64,000 nt of DNA. It comes from Streptomyces buecherae (GTDB lineage: Bacteria; Actinomycetota; Actinomycetes; Streptomycetales; Streptomycetaceae). The notes under the pieces are model-generated. The model did no database searches and was not told where the DNA came from. It saw nothing but the letters and a program-made list of their open reading frames with translations. Shown here in pieces: positions 44,416-53,833 of this stretch (the stretch's first letter is position 1; the number at the start of each line of letters is the position of its first letter). The stretch is from contig NZ_CP060404.1 of NCBI RefSeq assembly GCF_014295035.1, positions 5,058,501 through 5,122,500 of the forward strand, in the 5' to 3' direction. A program made the translations under genes and the position numbers.

Positions 44416-44883
44416 TCACGTCTTGGAGGCAGCACTCTGTAGGTGAGCGACCCCGGGTCCGTCGCACGTCAGAATGGTGCGAAACCGTGCTTGGGAGCTT
44501 CCGTCGACCCGCTCCACGCGGGACCATTCCTGCCCAGTCCGCAGCAGCATGTCGAGGAATTCGGGCAGCGCTTCGGGTTCGTCGACCAACAACTCGTGGG
44601 CTTCGTCGATCACGAGCACATAGTGTTCTGCGGGCAACCAGGAAAGGTCGCGCAAACAGTCGTTGAGTGCGGGAAAATTCCAGCCGAAGTAATCCGGCAG
44701 TTTGAATTCGTCGAAGAACTGCAGAAGGAGGCCATCTGAGTCTCGCATGCGGTGCCCGCTTAGCCACGCAGTGAAGGTGAGGCCGGGAGACGGGAGGAGT
44801 TGTCGAACTGATGCACAGGCATCTGGGCTGGTGATGCGCAGCCAAGGCTCGACACCGATCCAAGGGTCATGATCAGTCACCAT
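44416..44883 (-). CDS. Barstar-family ribonuclease inhibitor (immunity protein)
   Basis: A 155-residue protein whose middle is the barstar fold: LLLQFFDEFKLPDYFGWNFPALNDCLRDLSWLPAEHYVLVIDEAHELL, where the FKLP-YFG-N-AL-DCL-DL pattern is diagnostic. Barstar inserts an acidic helix into the active site of barnase/RNase Sa-like nucleases. Its ATG (44883) overlaps the stop of the RHS toxin by seven bases, so it is made with it. Composition is markedly lower in GC than the neighbouring genes, suggesting recent transfer together with the toxin tip. About 60 residues before the fold are not recognised. Confidence 0.9.
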   Translation of the reverse strand: MVTDHDPWIGVEPWLRITSPDACASVRQLLPSPGLTFTAWLSGHRMRDSDGLLLQFFDEFKLPDYFGWNFPALNDCLRDLSWLPAEHYVLVIDEAHELLVDEPEALPEFLDMLLRTGQEWSRVERVDGSSQARFRTILTCDGPGVAHLQSAASKT

Positions 44884-47800
44884 TGAGGGCTTTCTACTAC
44901 GATATATGTCTGATAATGCGTCGGAGTATAATATATGGAGCCGTCGCTGCCCCATACCGTTCTTTCCCCACCTGGCTTTGGGTTGTCACTTGACGCTGGC
45001 GCCCCATATTCGCGATAAGTGATCGGATTTCCTGTGGGGTCGGTCTGCGGGAGCATGTGGGCTCCCCCCTTACCATCATTGGCGAAGGGCTTCATCGTGA
45101 GGTTTGGACCGTGCCATTGGGCTCCCCAACCTGTGGCTTCCCGCCCGTACTTTTTGACGTCCTGGATAGAGCTCATCGCCTCGTCGGGTACACGGCTCGG
45201 TATCCATCCACCGAGCCTGCTTGTATCTCCGAGTTGAGTACCTGGCGCAGGGCTGGACGTGGGGCAGGGGCCGAGCCCTAAGGGGTCCGTCCAAGTAAGT
45301 GGATTATGGACATACGACAGAGGGTTGGGCGCCGCCTCCAACCCCAGCGGATCAGGGCTCGCATACCGACCGGTCTCCGGGTCGTAGTGGCGGAAGTAGT
45401 TGTAGTGCAGGCCCGTTTCCGGGTCGGCGTACTGGCCCGGGAAGCGGAGGGGGCAGTCGAGGTTCTGAGCGTGGGGTGGGGTGGGTAAGGGGGTGCCCCA
45501 CAGGGTGGTGCGTGGGGACCAGGCCAGGGTGCCGGTCGGGGTGACGAGTTCCTGTGGGGTGCCGACCAGGTCGGTGACGATGGCGTGGAAGCGGGTGTCG
45601 GTCTGGGTGAGGACTCGGCTGAGTGACTCGGGTTGGGCGGGGGTGTGGTCGGTCTGGGTGAGCGGGCGGTGGGTGGCGGGGGCGTAGTCCCAGGTGGTGG
45701 CCGCTCCCGTGGTCGCGTCGCCGATCGCGACCTGCTCCGCCAGCCGGGTGCCGTCCCAGGAGAACCGGATCTCCTCCGCGACCTGTTCGCCGTCACCCCC
45801 CAGGCGCTGCTTGGTGGCGCGGCGGCCCAGCGGGTCGTAGGTGTAGCGCCAACGGGTGCCCTCCGGGGTGACCGCGGCGGTGAGGTGGTCCTCCGAGTCC
45901 CAGGTGTAGGTCCAAGTGCGGCGTTGGCCGTTGAGGAGGCGGCGGGTGCGGCGGGTGAGTCGGCCCTGGGCGTCGTGTTCGTACGTGGTGCGGCCCGCGC
46001 GGCGGATCAGGGTCCCGGTGAACTCGCGCTCGCCGGTGGAGGGGTGGTCAGGTGCGGTCGCGTCGGTGATGTTTCCCGCGCTGTCGTACGCGTAGCGCTC
46101 CGTCCAACCGTGTGCGTGGACCGCTGTGGCGCGGCCTGCCCGGTCCAGGTCGAAGCGACGCGTGCCCGTGGTGAGGTCGCGGATCTCGGTGAGTTGGTCG
46201 TCGGCACGGTAGGCGTACTCGCGGTGCTGGAGGAGGACATCCGCCGCGGTCCCCGACCGGTGGGTCAGCCGTTGGCTGTTGAGCCGGTCGAGCTCGTCCC
46301 AACGTTGGGTGAGGGTGACGTCCTCGCCGAGGGCGCGCGAGACCTCGCGTCCTGCCGCGTCGTGCGCGAAGCGCAGTTCGTGGCCGGCCGTGGTGAGCGT
46401 GGCGGGACGTTGCGCCGGGTCGTACGTCCACTGCGAGACCAGCCCTGACGGGGTGGTACGCGAGGTGCGACGGCCCGCCGCGTCGTAGGCGTAGCGCGTC
46501 GTACGCTCGTTGACCGTCTCGGTCAGGAGGCGGCCTGCCGCGTCGTAGCTTCGACGCAGGTCCGTGTCCGCGTTCCGGGCGCGCAGGAGTCGGCCACTCG
46601 CGTCATAGGCGTACGTGACGCCGGGGCGCTCACCGTCCGGGTGCGCCGCGACGGTGCGGCCCAGCGCGTCCCGCACGTAGCGGATCGTCTCCCCGGTTCC
46701 GTTGGTGCGTGCCGTGAGTCGTCCCGCCGCGTCGTGTGCGTACGACGTGCGACGGCCGTTGAAGTCCGTCTCCGTCGTCAGGCGGCCGGCCGCGTCGTAC
46801 GCGTAGGTCCACGTCCGACCTTGGGGGTTGGTGACGGACGTCAGGCGCAGTTCGGTGTCGTAGGCGAAGGCGTATCGCGCGCCGTCGGTGGTGGTGTGGG
46901 TGGCGGGCAGGTCGAAGTGGGTGTGGGTGTGTCGGGTGATGTGGCCCGCGGTGTCGGTGTGTTCAGTGAGGTTGCCCTCGGCGTCCCAGGTCCAGGATTC
47001 GCGTGTCCCGTCGGGCCGCTCGCGCCAGGAGAGCTTGCCTTCCACGGTCCAGCCTTGGCGGGTGGTGTGCCCAAGGGGGTCGGTGATGGCGGTGACGCGG
47101 CCGTGGGTGGCACGACGCAGGGTGGTGGCGTGGCCCAGCGGGTCGGTGATCTCCACGGGGAGCCCGGCGGCGTTCGTCCTCAGACGGGTGGTGTTACCGA
47201 GGGGGTCACTGACGCTGGTGAGGTGCCCGGTCTCCTCGTCATACGTGTAGTGGGTCTGTGCCCCCGTCGGGTCCGTGGTCGTGAGGCGGTTGCCGTGGGC
47301 GTCGTACGTGTGCCGCCACAGCGCGCCGTCCGGCTCGCGCACCTCGACCGGTAACCCGAAAGCGTCGTACGTGGCGGTGGCGGTGCTGCCGTCCGGCCGC
47401 TCGACCTTGATGAGACGGTCGTCCTCGTCGTACGCGTACCGGGTGGTGTGGCCGAGCGCGTCGGTGACCGCCAGTGGGCGGTGCGGGCGGTCGGGGTGCC
47501 ACTGGGTGCGGCGCGTGTGCCCGAGTGGGTCGGTCTCCGCCACCACCTTGTACGTCTCGTCGTAGACGTAGGTCGTCTCGTGGCCGAGGGAGTCCGTGTA
47601 GGTGGTGGTGCGCCGGGCGCTGTCGTAGTGCAGCCGACCGGTCATCATGTCGCCGCTGCCGATGGTGCGCAGCACGCGGCCCCGTCGGTCGTAGACGTAG
47701 CCGAAGCGGGTCCCGTTGCGGTCGGTCCAGGAGGTGATGCGATGGTCGGTGTCGTAGGTGAACCGCAGGGCCTCGCCGCTGGAGTTGATCACGTCGGTCA

Positions 47801-49523
47801 GGTTGCCGGCGGCGTCGTAGCGGTAGGAGACGAGTGTCGTGCCCGCCGGCGTCGCGCCCACGCCGAGGAGGCGGAGGGCGGTGATACGCGGTGGTCCCGA
47901 ATCGGCTCCGGTCCCTGGCTCCCCTTCCGTAGGGACCGTCCCCGTCTGCCGAGGGGCGTGGTCGTGCCGGTTGTCTCCGGCGCCGGAGCCGTCCTCATGG
48001 CCGACGGAGGCCGCGCCGGGGCTGGTGTCCACCGCTATCCGGTAGCCACCGGAGTGCGTGACCTCCGTGGGCGTGCCCTGCGCGTCGTACGTGAACGTGA
48101 TCGTGTCGCCGTTGTGGTCGCAGACGCTGACCAGGGGCAGTTCCGTGGGTTCCAGGCCCGGCAGCGGTGCGAAGCGCAGGGTTCGGTCGCGTTCTGGCTG
48201 GGTGAGCCGCATGGTGCCGCCCGCCGTGCCGTCCCAGTGCAGGGGCCAGCGGCGCCCGCCCTCCGGATAGGTGTCCTCGCCGGGCGTGGGAACCGGGTAG
48301 CGCAGCACCATCCCGTCGTCGGCCACGAAGACGACACCGTCACCGTCCAACTCCAGTCGCTGGTCCAGCGTGGCGGCCCAGGTCCGACCGAACCACCCGC
48401 CGCAAGGGTGGCCGGATACGAAGGCACGCTGGAGCACCAGCGGAAGCGCGCCCGGCAGGGACACGTCCACGGCCGACATGACCATCTCGCCCGTGGCTAC
48501 GTCGATGGGTTCGCCGCACGTCGCCTTCTCGGGACCGCACTGGCGCTGGGTGCCCTCGCCGTCGGCGCGCTCCCGCGCCGCGCCGTCCCGACCCAGCTCC
48601 GCCTTGCGACGGTTGAGCCGCGTCGCCGCGTCCCGGCCCGACTTCATGGCGTCGCGCAACACACTGCCGCCACCGGTGGCGATGGCCAGCACCAGGGAGG
48701 GTGCCAGGCTGCCCATCGCCCGGTAGGGGTGGTCACTCCACTCGTCCCAGTTGGCCGCCGCCTTCAAGAAGCCCTGCGGATCCTTGGCCGCGTAGACCGC
48801 CCCATCGGTAGTCTGCGCCAACTGCATGGCGATGGCCTTCTCATCACCGGTGACAAAGGGTACGGCCAACTCGGCGATGTCGTTGATGGCGTGGTGGGCG
48901 CTCCACAGCGCCTCCTTGAGGTTCTCCTTCGCCGACTGGAACCCGCTCGGCTTGTCGGGCGCCTTCTCCGCCGCGGTGTCGATCTTCTTCTTCACCGCGT
49001 CGACGACCGGCTGCAGCTCCGCCCTGAGCGCCTCCAGGCGCCGTACGCACTCCTCCATCGCGGTGATGCCCGGGTTGGTGTCGGGCGGACGCTCCGGAAG
49101 CGTCTCGTCCTTGCGATCGATCGCCGCGTTGTAGTCGGCGACCCGTCGGTCGTGCCGCTTGGCGTCCGCGCGCGCGGTGTCGGCCGCCTCGATGATGGGC
49201 AGGCACCGCTTCTGCACGGTGCGGAGCTTGACCGCGTACGCGGCCAAGGCGCTGGCCGCGTCGGTGAACCGGTCCCGGGCCGACGTCAATTCCTTGGGGA
49301 GCCGGTCCACCGCCTTGCGGAAGGCTCCCGCGCCCTTGCCCTGCCAGTCGGCCAGGTGCAACGGACCCAGACGGTCGTGCCCGTCGCGGAACGCGCCCGC
49401 GTACGCGCGTAACTCCGCGACCAGCGAGTCGACGTCATCCGGCTCGCCCGGTATGAGGTCCTTGGCCGCGCAGCCCTCCGGGATGGCGGGCCGGGCCGGA
49501 TTCCACCGCTCTGGCTCAGCCAT
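44877..49523 (-). CDS. WXG100-like/RHS polymorphic toxin with RNase Sa-type C-terminal domain
   Basis: A 1548-residue toxin. Residues about 30-130 form a helical WXG100-like domain (LADWQGKGAGAFRKAVDRL), suggesting export by a type VII-like system. A DUF6531-like segment lies near 340-420 (CGEPIDVATGEMVMSAVDVSLPGALPLVLQR). From about 430 to 1350 there are many YD repeats (YDAAGRLT, YAYDEDDRL). The RHS core ends at YASPDPLGLEAAPNPLSYVHNPLTWTDPLGL, near residue 1415. The last 127 residues are the toxin: TYREYGAP, GGERTVWGSDGSIYYTPTHYQTY. Glu1505, Arg1521 and His1536 match the catalytic Glu/Arg/His triad and spacing of RNase Sa. A barstar gene follows. Confidence 0.93.
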   Translation of the reverse strand: MAEPERWNPARPAIPEGCAAKDLIPGEPDDVDSLVAELRAYAGAFRDGHDRLGPLHLADWQGKGAGAFRKAVDRLPKELTSARDRFTDAASALAAYAVKLRTVQKRCLPIIEAADTARADAKRHDRRVADYNAAIDRKDETLPERPPDTNPGITAMEECVRRLEALRAELQPVVDAVKKKIDTAAEKAPDKPSGFQSAKENLKEALWSAHHAINDIAELAVPFVTGDEKAIAMQLAQTTDGAVYAAKDPQGFLKAAANWDEWSDHPYRAMGSLAPSLVLAIATGGGSVLRDAMKSGRDAATRLNRRKAELGRDGAARERADGEGTQRQCGPEKATCGEPIDVATGEMVMSAVDVSLPGALPLVLQRAFVSGHPCGGWFGRTWAATLDQRLELDGDGVVFVADDGMVLRYPVPTPGEDTYPEGGRRWPLHWDGTAGGTMRLTQPERDRTLRFAPLPGLEPTELPLVSVCDHNGDTITFTYDAQGTPTEVTHSGGYRIAVDTSPGAASVGHEDGSGAGDNRHDHAPRQTGTVPTEGEPGTGADSGPPRITALRLLGVGATPAGTTLVSYRYDAAGNLTDVINSSGEALRFTYDTDHRITSWTDRNGTRFGYVYDRRGRVLRTIGSGDMMTGRLHYDSARRTTTYTDSLGHETTYVYDETYKVVAETDPLGHTRRTQWHPDRPHRPLAVTDALGHTTRYAYDEDDRLIKVERPDGSTATATYDAFGLPVEVREPDGALWRHTYDAHGNRLTTTDPTGAQTHYTYDEETGHLTSVSDPLGNTTRLRTNAAGLPVEITDPLGHATTLRRATHGRVTAITDPLGHTTRQGWTVEGKLSWRERPDGTRESWTWDAEGNLTEHTDTAGHITRHTHTHFDLPATHTTTDGARYAFAYDTELRLTSVTNPQGRTWTYAYDAAGRLTTETDFNGRRTSYAHDAAGRLTARTNGTGETIRYVRDALGRTVAAHPDGERPGVTYAYDASGRLLRARNADTDLRRSYDAAGRLLTETVNERTTRYAYDAAGRRTSRTTPSGLVSQWTYDPAQRPATLTTAGHELRFAHDAAGREVSRALGEDVTLTQRWDELDRLNSQRLTHRSGTAADVLLQHREYAYRADDQLTEIRDLTTGTRRFDLDRAGRATAVHAHGWTERYAYDSAGNITDATAPDHPSTGEREFTGTLIRRAGRTTYEHDAQGRLTRRTRRLLNGQRRTWTYTWDSEDHLTAAVTPEGTRWRYTYDPLGRRATKQRLGGDGEQVAEEIRFSWDGTRLAEQVAIGDATTGAATTWDYAPATHRPLTQTDHTPAQPESLSRVLTQTDTRFHAIVTDLVGTPQELVTPTGTLAWSPRTTLWGTPLPTPPHAQNLDCPLRFPGQYADPETGLHYNYFRHYDPETGRYASPDPLGLEAAPNPLSYVHNPLTWTDPLGLGPCPTSSPAPGTQLGDTSRLGGWIPSRVPDEAMSSIQDVKKYGREATGWGAQWHGPNLTMKPFANDGKGGAHMLPQTDPTGNPITYREYGAPASSDNPKPGGERTVWGSDGSIYYTPTHYQTYIVVESPQW

Positions 49524-50011
49524 CAGTCCTCATCCACGAAGTCCTGGAACTTCTTCCAGTGGTCGCTCTCACCGGGCCGCGGGTCCATTTCTGGGACGCC
49601 GTACTTCTTCGCCGCCCAGGTGCTCGCGTCCCCGATCGGCAACTTGGCGATGTTCGCGTCCGAGGGCCAGAAGTTCTCCACCTGAAGGATCTCGGCCAGC
49701 ATGTACGCGGCGACCGCCTCGTACAGCCGATCCACCACCTCGTCCGCGTGCTCGGCGAGTTGCCGCATGCCAAAGCCCCACGACGAGACGAACTCCTGCC
49801 CCGCGTGCAGGATCTCCGGCGCGCCGGCATGCCGCAGGTACCCGGTCAGCCGCTCCTCGTCGCGGCCCATCGCACGAGCCGCCGCCACCGACTCCTCCAG
49901 CGGCAGAATGAGCCCCTTCACCTGGGCGATCTCCAGCCGGTAGCCGACATCGCCCTCCTCGTCGCCGACATCCCGGTCGTGATGGCCGTTCCACTCCTCG
50001 GGATCAGCCAC
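49523..50011 (-). CDS. Small partner protein of the RHS toxin (ESX/WXG-like)
   Basis: A 162-residue acidic, mostly helical protein: YRLEIAQVKGLILPLEESVAAARAMG, FVSSWGFGMRQLAEHADEVVDRLYEAVAAYMLAEILQVENFWPSD, and a C-terminal ESDHWKKFQDFVDED. The helical hairpin and size suggest a type VII secretion partner or adaptor for the toxin. Its stop overlaps the RHS ATG by one base, and its own start overlaps the preceding gene. I do not recognise a named domain. Confidence 0.72.
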   Translation of the reverse strand: MADPEEWNGHHDRDVGDEEGDVGYRLEIAQVKGLILPLEESVAAARAMGRDEERLTGYLRHAGAPEILHAGQEFVSSWGFGMRQLAEHADEVVDRLYEAVAAYMLAEILQVENFWPSDANIAKLPIGDASTWAAKKYGVPEMDPRPGESDHWKKFQDFVDED

Positions 50012-50459
50012 CGACCCCCTCCTGGTGCTCCGCGTTCAACGCACCGACGGAAGGCAGGGGACGGTCGCTTCGTGTGGCGGGCGCCGGCACCGCCACCTCA
50101 GCGGCGTCCTCGACCAGCGCGCGCAGCACCTCCCCATCCAGGACGAGCGGTTGTTCACCCAACGGGTCCACCAACGCCCGCACCCCGTCGGGGAGCAACC
50201 CCACCAGGTCCTCAACCGTGGTGGAGGCCCAGTCACACGCACCCGCGTACAGCGCCAGACCGGACACCGACGTGAACACCGCGATCAGCGGCCCCTCGTC
50301 CGTCCGCGCCACCAGGAAACCAGGAGCGGCGGGCGGTCGTGGACGCTCGAAGTACAACCGGGTCGCCAGCAAGGCTGTTCGGCGGGCCGCCCGAGAAGCT
50401 CCGCCCGCCGCGCTGTCCGACACCAGATCCGCCAGCCGTAACCGGCCGTCACCGCTCAC
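50004..50459 (-). CDS. SseB/SAV_915-like protein at the head of the toxin operon
   Basis: A 151-residue protein similar to the SseB N-terminal or SAV_915 group: LLATRLYFERPRPPAAPGFLVARTDEGPLIAVFTSVSGLALYAGACDWASTTVEDLVGLLPDGVRALVDPLGEQPLVLDGEVLRAL. Such proteins recur next to type VII secretion and polymorphic toxin genes in actinobacteria; their activity is unknown. GTG 50459 is the start. It overlaps the next gene by eight bases, so three genes and barstar form one tightly packed operon. Confidence 0.75.
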   Translation of the reverse strand: MSGDGRLRLADLVSDSAAGGASRAARRTALLATRLYFERPRPPAAPGFLVARTDEGPLIAVFTSVSGLALYAGACDWASTTVEDLVGLLPDGVRALVDPLGEQPLVLDGEVLRALVEDAAEVAVPAPATRSDRPLPSVGALNAEHQEGVGG

Positions 50460-50592
50460 GCGGACACCCCCGAAGCCCCGCAGTCCCTGACGTTTGCCAC
50501 AACCGGCACATGGTCACACGCTGTTGAGCAGTGCGCAACGCTGGGCTCGCACGCTGCCCGGGTCCCGCGCCCCGCCCGCCCCCGACGTCGCG

Positions 50593-52914
50593 CTACACCC
50601 CCACCCACCCCTCCCCCCGAGCGAGTTCCGCCGGTAGCGGCTGCGCGTGGACGATGGTCAGGCCCGACACGGCGCGGGTGAGGGCGACGTAGAGGCGGCG
50701 CAGGCCCGTGCGGTGGGCGGGGGGCTGGGGCGGGTGGGTGGCACCGGCCTCATCAGCGGGTTCGGTGGTCGGTCGCGCCGGTGGGCTCGACAGCAGCGGC
50801 TCGCCCGCGACCACCGCGGCCGGCTCGTCGAGGACCACGTAGTCGTACTCCAGGCCCTTGGCGAGCGAGGCCGGGACCAGGGTGAGGCGGGCGTCGGCCG
50901 TGGTCTCCTCGCCGGGGGAGAGGTGGCTGAGGCCGGCCGACGCGAGGGCCTCGGCGAGGGCAGGGACGCGGGCGTCGGCGGCGATGAGACCAATCGACCC
51001 TTCCTGGGTCAAGGCGCGTTGGCAGGCCGCGACCACCGCCGCGTCGAGCGCCGCTGTTCCCTCGCCCGCGTCCTCCGGGGCCACCCGGTGGAACTCCAGC
51101 GAGCCCGGGGATTCCCGGACCGAGGTCGCCTCCGTCAGGTCGGGGGCGATCGAGGGCAGCAGCCGCGACGCGTACGCGATCACCTCGCGCGGCACGCGGA
51201 AGCCGCGCGTCAACTCTTCGACCCGGGCCTCCGGCTTGCCCAGATGGTGCAGCGCCTCGGCCCAACTGCCGGTGGCCCACGGGGTGGTGCCCTGCGCGAT
51301 GTCGCCGAGGATGGTCGCCGAACCCGTCGTGCAGCGCCGGCCCACCGCGCGGTACTGCATCGGCGACAGGTCCTGCGCCTCGTCCAGGACCACGTGCCCG
51401 AGCGAGGGCGTGCGCTCGATCAGGTCGGCCGCCTCGTCGATCAACACCGCGTCCGCCGCCGACCACTTCGCCGACTTCGGGCCGCGGGCCGGCTTCTCCC
51501 ACAGCAGCGTGCGCTGCTCCTCCTCGGTGAGGATGCCCGCCGCGTGCTCGGCCAGCGCGTCCGCGTCCGAGAGCAGTCGCAGCACCAGCTTGACCGGGTC
51601 GACCGCCGGCCAGATCTCCTTGACCGCCGCCTTCACCGCCGCGTTGCGGGCCACCGCGTCCTGCACCCGGTCGTCCGGGGCCTCGCCGGACTGCTCCATG
51701 CGCACCAGTACGGCGTGCGCGATGCGCTGCGGCAGGGCCGCCCGAGCCGCCCCGTACCGGATGTCGCGGGCCAGCAACTCCCGTACGATCTCCTCCACTT
51801 CGTACGCCGGCACCCGCCACCGTCGCGAGCCGCGCACCACGACCACCGACTCCCGTGGCATCCGTACCCCGGAGCGGAGCGCGCGGCGCAGCACCTCGGC
51901 CATGCGCGCGTCGCCCTTGATCCGGGCCCGCTCCGCGCTGTCCGTGCCGCGCACCTCCACGTGCGCCACCAGGTCGGCCACCGTCGCCTGCTTGACCTGC
52001 AGTTCGCCGAGCGCCGGCAGCACCTGCTCGATGTAGTGCAGGAAGGACTGGTTGGGGCCGATGACCAGGGTGCCGGTGCGGGCCAGCCGCTCGCGGTGCG
52101 CGTACAGCAGGTAGGCCACCCGGTGCAGACCGACGGCGGTCTTTCCGGTGCCGGGCGCGCCCTGCACGCAGACCGTGCCCCCGATGCCGGCGCGGACGAT
52201 CTCGTCCTGTTCCGGCTGGATCGTGGCGACGATGTCGCGCATCGGGCCGACGCGGGGCCGCTCGATCTCGGACTGGAGGAGCCTGCTGGTGCGTTCGCCG
52301 CCGTCGGCGCCGGGGCCGCTGAGCGGTTCGTCCTCGTACGCGGTCAACTCTCCGCCGGTGTAGCCGAAGCGCCGGCGCAGTACGACGTCCATCGGCTTCT
52401 TCGGGGACGCCTGGTAGAAGGGTTGGGAGATGGGCGCGCGCCAGTCGATGACCATGGGCTCGCCGTCGGCGTCGTGCACGTGCCGGCGCCCGATGTAGAA
52501 CCGGTCGCCGACCTCGTCCACCGTGCTCCCCGTGGCCGGCCGGCCGGCCGGGGTGGGCGCGGCGGGCGTCTCGGTGGTGTGGTGGTCGTGCCCGTAGTCG
52601 AGGCGGCCGAAGAACAGCGGGGTGTCGGACAGGTCGGCGAGCGCCTTGATCCGCTCGTCGATGGTGTGCCGCAGGGACTCGGCGCTCACCCAGTTCCCGG
52701 CCGTGTCCCGCGTGTCGAGCGACTCCGCGTCCTGGCGCATGGCCCGCAGCGCGGCCCGGGAGGCGGCCAGGTGCGCGCGCTCCCTGGCGAGCGGCCCAGC
52801 GTCGGCGGTCCCGACCTCGCCGGCGGTCGGGTCCGCGCCGCCCGAGGGCGGTTCGGGTGGCTCATCGGCGCTGGTGGGCAGGGGTGCGGCGGGTTGCTGG
52901 GCGTGCGACGGCAC
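50593..52914 (-). CDS. HelD/HelR-type RNA polymerase-recycling ATPase (UvrD-like)
   Basis: A 773-residue superfamily 1 motor. A coiled-coil-like N-terminal arm (ARERAHLAASRAALRAMRQDAESLDTRDT...ESLRHTIDERIKALADL) precedes FYIGRRHVHDADGEPMVIDWRAPISQPFYQASP, a HelD hallmark. The motor has Walker A GAPGTGKTAVGLHR, Walker B VVLDEAQDLSPMQYRAVGRR, GDIAQGTTPWATGSW, TLVPASLAKGLEYDYVVLDEP and a last motif LRRLYVALTRAVSGLTIVH. HelD/HelR proteins release stalled RNA polymerase, and HelR displaces rifamycins. GTG 52914 has CGGAGG upstream; a TTG at 52950 has none. No rifamycin-associated element was found upstream. Confidence 0.88.
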   Translation of the reverse strand: MPSHAQQPAAPLPTSADEPPEPPSGGADPTAGEVGTADAGPLARERAHLAASRAALRAMRQDAESLDTRDTAGNWVSAESLRHTIDERIKALADLSDTPLFFGRLDYGHDHHTTETPAAPTPAGRPATGSTVDEVGDRFYIGRRHVHDADGEPMVIDWRAPISQPFYQASPKKPMDVVLRRRFGYTGGELTAYEDEPLSGPGADGGERTSRLLQSEIERPRVGPMRDIVATIQPEQDEIVRAGIGGTVCVQGAPGTGKTAVGLHRVAYLLYAHRERLARTGTLVIGPNQSFLHYIEQVLPALGELQVKQATVADLVAHVEVRGTDSAERARIKGDARMAEVLRRALRSGVRMPRESVVVVRGSRRWRVPAYEVEEIVRELLARDIRYGAARAALPQRIAHAVLVRMEQSGEAPDDRVQDAVARNAAVKAAVKEIWPAVDPVKLVLRLLSDADALAEHAAGILTEEEQRTLLWEKPARGPKSAKWSAADAVLIDEAADLIERTPSLGHVVLDEAQDLSPMQYRAVGRRCTTGSATILGDIAQGTTPWATGSWAEALHHLGKPEARVEELTRGFRVPREVIAYASRLLPSIAPDLTEATSVRESPGSLEFHRVAPEDAGEGTAALDAAVVAACQRALTQEGSIGLIAADARVPALAEALASAGLSHLSPGEETTADARLTLVPASLAKGLEYDYVVLDEPAAVVAGEPLLSSPPARPTTEPADEAGATHPPQPPAHRTGLRRLYVALTRAVSGLTIVHAQPLPAELARGEGWVGV

Positions 52915-53383
52915 GGTGTGGCCTCCGGCTGTTGTACGAGGGCGTACCAAGCGCGCGTGGGCGCCCGCGTGCGCCGACGGGCGCGCGAGGGCGCACGTCG
53001 GCGCATGACGCCTACGCGCGGATGTGAGCGAAGACCGCCCGGTTTCCGTCCGGACGGCGGCGCTCCCTGGCGGTGAGGGAGGCGGGGAACCCGGCGTGGC
53101 CGGGGAAGAGCGAGAGTTTAACCATGAGGTCAGGTGGACGCGACTGGTTTTTCACGGGACCGGCCGCGGCCCGCACCGCCAGCCCGGGACGCGGGCGGGG
53201 GGCGGCCGGGACGCGCCGACGGGACGGGGTCGAGGGGTGGGCGGTGGCGTGGGCGGGGCGGCGTCGAGCGGCAGCCGGTGGTGGGCTCGGGCGGGGATCT
53301 CAGGGTTGGTCTCCACCTCCCGTAGGGGTCGCCATAGGACCGCAGGGGGAGGGGCGCCCACCGACGTTTACATCGGCAGGCCG
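52915..53383. other. Gene-free region upstream of helD/R-like gene
   Basis: About 470 bp with no convincing gene. I searched for the inverted repeat typical of rifamycin-associated elements and did not find one. Confidence 0.4.
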
Positions 53384-53662
53384 ATGCCCGAGCTGCTCGC
53401 GGAATCGATGATGGAGTACATGAGCATCGCGACCATCACCTCAGCGCCCCTCGCCCCCACGACCAGTAGCCGCGGCTCCTCGCCGCTGGCCTCCGCGTCC
53501 CCGGCCGTCTGCGCCACCGCCTCCGCGCCGCGCACCGGCGAACTTCCGCGCCCCCGCCGCCCGCTGGGCACGGCGTTGCACGCGGTGAAGTCCTTCGCCG
53601 GCGCCGCGTTCAGCGTGGCCGTGCTCGGCGACTACAAGGACGCGGGCGTGAAGAAGAAGTAG
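53384..53662 (+). CDS. Small hypothetical protein
   Basis: A possible 92-residue protein. It begins PELLAESMMEYMSIATITSAPLAP, has a Ser/Ala/Arg-Pro-rich middle, and ends with an amphipathic segment HAVKSFAGAAFSVAVLGDYKDAGVKKK. Third codon positions are strongly G/C, and the KKK end looks natural. The RBS is weak (GGCAGG), and the upstream frame is open, so the start is uncertain. I do not recognise it. Confidence 0.42.
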   Translation: MPELLAESMMEYMSIATITSAPLAPTTSSRGSSPLASASPAVCATASAPRTGELPRPRRPLGTALHAVKSFAGAAFSVAVLGDYKDAGVKKK

Positions 53663-53833
53663 CCCCCACCGGCCGCCGCGCACGCGACCGGCCCCCTCCT
53701 ACCCCCGCCCCGTTCGCGACCGCCGGCCCGCGAACCCGTCCGCACGACACACCCTCCTACGGCTCGCCGCGCCCAGCCCACCTCACACCACCCACCTCAC
53801 ACCACCCGCCTTCACGACGGCCGCACGACGACC

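Noticed and set aside
44897..45079. Separate 60-codon frame inside the toxin tip
   Set aside because: It lies out of frame within the RNase domain, whose catalytic residues are all in the long frame.
52915..53383. A rifamycin-associated element upstream of the HelD/HelR-type gene
   Set aside because: No CTTG/CAAG-type inverted repeat with flanking G/C runs could be found by eye.
53368..53571. 67-codon minus-strand frame opposite the small hypothetical gene
   Set aside because: It is the antisense of a better candidate on the plus strand and has no RBS.
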